DNA from: an uncultured Peptococcaceae bacterium
GTDB taxonomy: Bacteria; Bacillota; Peptococcia; Peptococcales; Peptococcaceae
Assembly: GCA_945949655.1 (NCBI GenBank)
Contig: CAMFFG010000069.1
Location: 1 to 6,491, forward strand
Reading direction: 5' to 3'
Length of the DNA stretch: 6,491 bases
Shown here: piece after piece, positions 5,751 to 6,491 of the stretch
Layout of the letters: each line of letters begins with the position of its first letter
Position numbering within the stretch: position 1 is the first letter of the stretch
Notes under the pieces: generated by a model
The model's database searches: none
Told to the model about the DNA's origin: nothing
What the model saw: the letters and a program-made list of their open reading frames with translations, nothing else
Translations under genes and position numbers: made by a program

Positions 5751-6491
5751 TCACTGCGGTTTTCTCAGTTCCTGTGCCAGCATCTGCCGGATCAGCTGTT
5801 CTAAATTCTGCTGTTCGTTTGATACAGTTTGTGTTTCTTTTCCGGAAAGCTGCGCTAAAGCCATATCGCCTTGGCGCACACCATAACCGACTTTGCGGAT
5901 ATAGATCAGATTGCGTGGCGATACATTGTCTGCTGTGATCCCTTGTCCCGCTGAGCCACTTCCCAGCGTTAAGGCAGGAAACAGATCGGTGGTGATCCCC
6001 ATACTGCCCAGCACAGCCGGTGTATTGACCAGGATCCGTCCCACCGGTTTCTGCAAGGCAAACTGTCGGATTACAGCTTCGTCTTTTGAATGAATCACCA
6101 GTGTGTGACCTGTTCCCTGGGTCAGCAGCAGTTCAATACATTTTTCACAGGCATGCCGCCAGTCTTCTTCCACATACCAGGCCAGCACCGGACACATCAA
6201 TTCCCGGCGATAACCGTCATCCAACGGTACATGGGACTGTACTGCCACCAGCAGCTTTGTGCCAGCCGGCACGGTCAATCCGGCTCGCCGCGCAACCTGT
6301 TCTGCTGACTGTCCCACCATGGTATCATCCTGTTTTCCTTTTGGGAATAGTCGATTTCCCAAAATCCGGCTCTCTTCTTCCGACAGAAAATAAGCGCCTC
6401 TCTTTTCAAATTCCTGCTGTACAGCCTCTGCTACACAGCCATCCACCACAACAGCCTGTTCCGCCCCGACACCCATGCCGTAGTCAAAGGT
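5751..6491 (-). CDS. Acylating aldehyde dehydrogenase-like protein, C-terminal part, lacking the catalytic Cys (5' end outside window)
   Basis: The frame is open from the window edge to TGA at 5753-5751, giving about 246 residues of the C-terminal half of a CoA-acylating aldehyde dehydrogenase (EutE, PduP and AdhE-N type). These make acetyl-CoA from acetaldehyde. Matching landmarks, in order, are FDYGMGVGAEQAVVVD, ELMCPVLAWY, GTGHTLVIHS, RILVNTPAVLGSMG, LTLGSGSAGQG and DNVSPRNLIYI. The family motif is FDNG-x-x-C-x-x-E-[QK]; here the Cys position is Val (GTC, 6470-6468), and the next Cys is 11 residues on in a helix. The enzyme may thus be inactive as a dehydrogenase. The tail NLEQLIRQMLAQELRK, after a polar linker (SGKETQTVSNEQQ), is an amphipathic helix typical of encapsulation peptides on microcompartment enzymes. 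It ends 31 bases before cutC and shares its operon. The ATG at 6476 is internal, not the start. Confidence 0.85.
   Translation of the reverse strand, partial: TFDYGMGVGAEQAVVVDGCVAEAVQQEFEKRGAYFLSEEESRILGNRLFPKGKQDDTMVGQSAEQVARRAGLTVPAGTKLLVAVQSHVPLDDGYRRELMCPVLAWYVEEDWRHACEKCIELLLTQGTGHTLVIHSKDEAVIRQFALQKPVGRILVNTPAVLGSMGITTDLFPALTLGSGSAGQGITADNVSPRNLIYIRKVGYGVRQGDMALAQLSGKETQTVSNEQQNLEQLIRQMLAQELRKPQ

Noticed and set aside
5751..6476. A complete 241-residue protein starting at ATG 6476
   Set aside because: The frame stays open to the window edge and codes conserved TFDYG just before that Met, which lies in the middle of the aldehyde dehydrogenase motif.

Overview
The window looks like chromosomal DNA from an anaerobic Bacillota-type bacterium, probably a gut or fermentative species. 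The reasons are strong GGAGG-type ribosome binding sites, U-tract terminators, G+C near one half by eye, and oxygen-sensitive glycyl-radical chemistry. I cannot name the genus.

Right part (6491 down to 1855, minus strand): the 3' end of a choline-utilisation locus of the glycyl-radical-enzyme microcompartment type. In transcription order it carries the C-terminal part of an acylating aldehyde dehydrogenase, the choline trimethylamine-lyase cutC, its radical-SAM activase cutD, and a small circularly permuted BMC shell protein. A rho-independent terminator follows the last gene. Gaps are 31, 24 and 14 bases, so this is one operon. CutD installs the glycyl radical on CutC. CutC splits choline into trimethylamine and acetaldehyde inside a protein shell. 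An aldehyde dehydrogenase would normally turn acetaldehyde into acetyl-CoA. The dehydrogenase here has Val where the family has its catalytic Cys, yet keeps the rest of the fold signatures and a likely encapsulation helix. It may therefore be a non-catalytic paralogue.

Left part (1 to 1478, plus strand): the C-terminal end of an alkaline-phosphatase/sulfatase-superfamily protein, its terminator, and a complete EamA (DMT) transporter gene. The transporter promoter has the stretched 20-bp spacer and spacer dyad typical of MerR-family control. The transporter gene converges on the cut operon.

Between the two (1479 to 1854): about 375 bases without a convincing gene but full of structure. There is a roughly 140-base imperfect inverted repeat whose tip can fold as a fully paired three-way junction, an 18-bp perfect palindrome, and four TCCAC motifs at 11, 11 and 10-base steps. 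Together these suggest a non-coding repetitive or mobile-derived element parked between two terminators.
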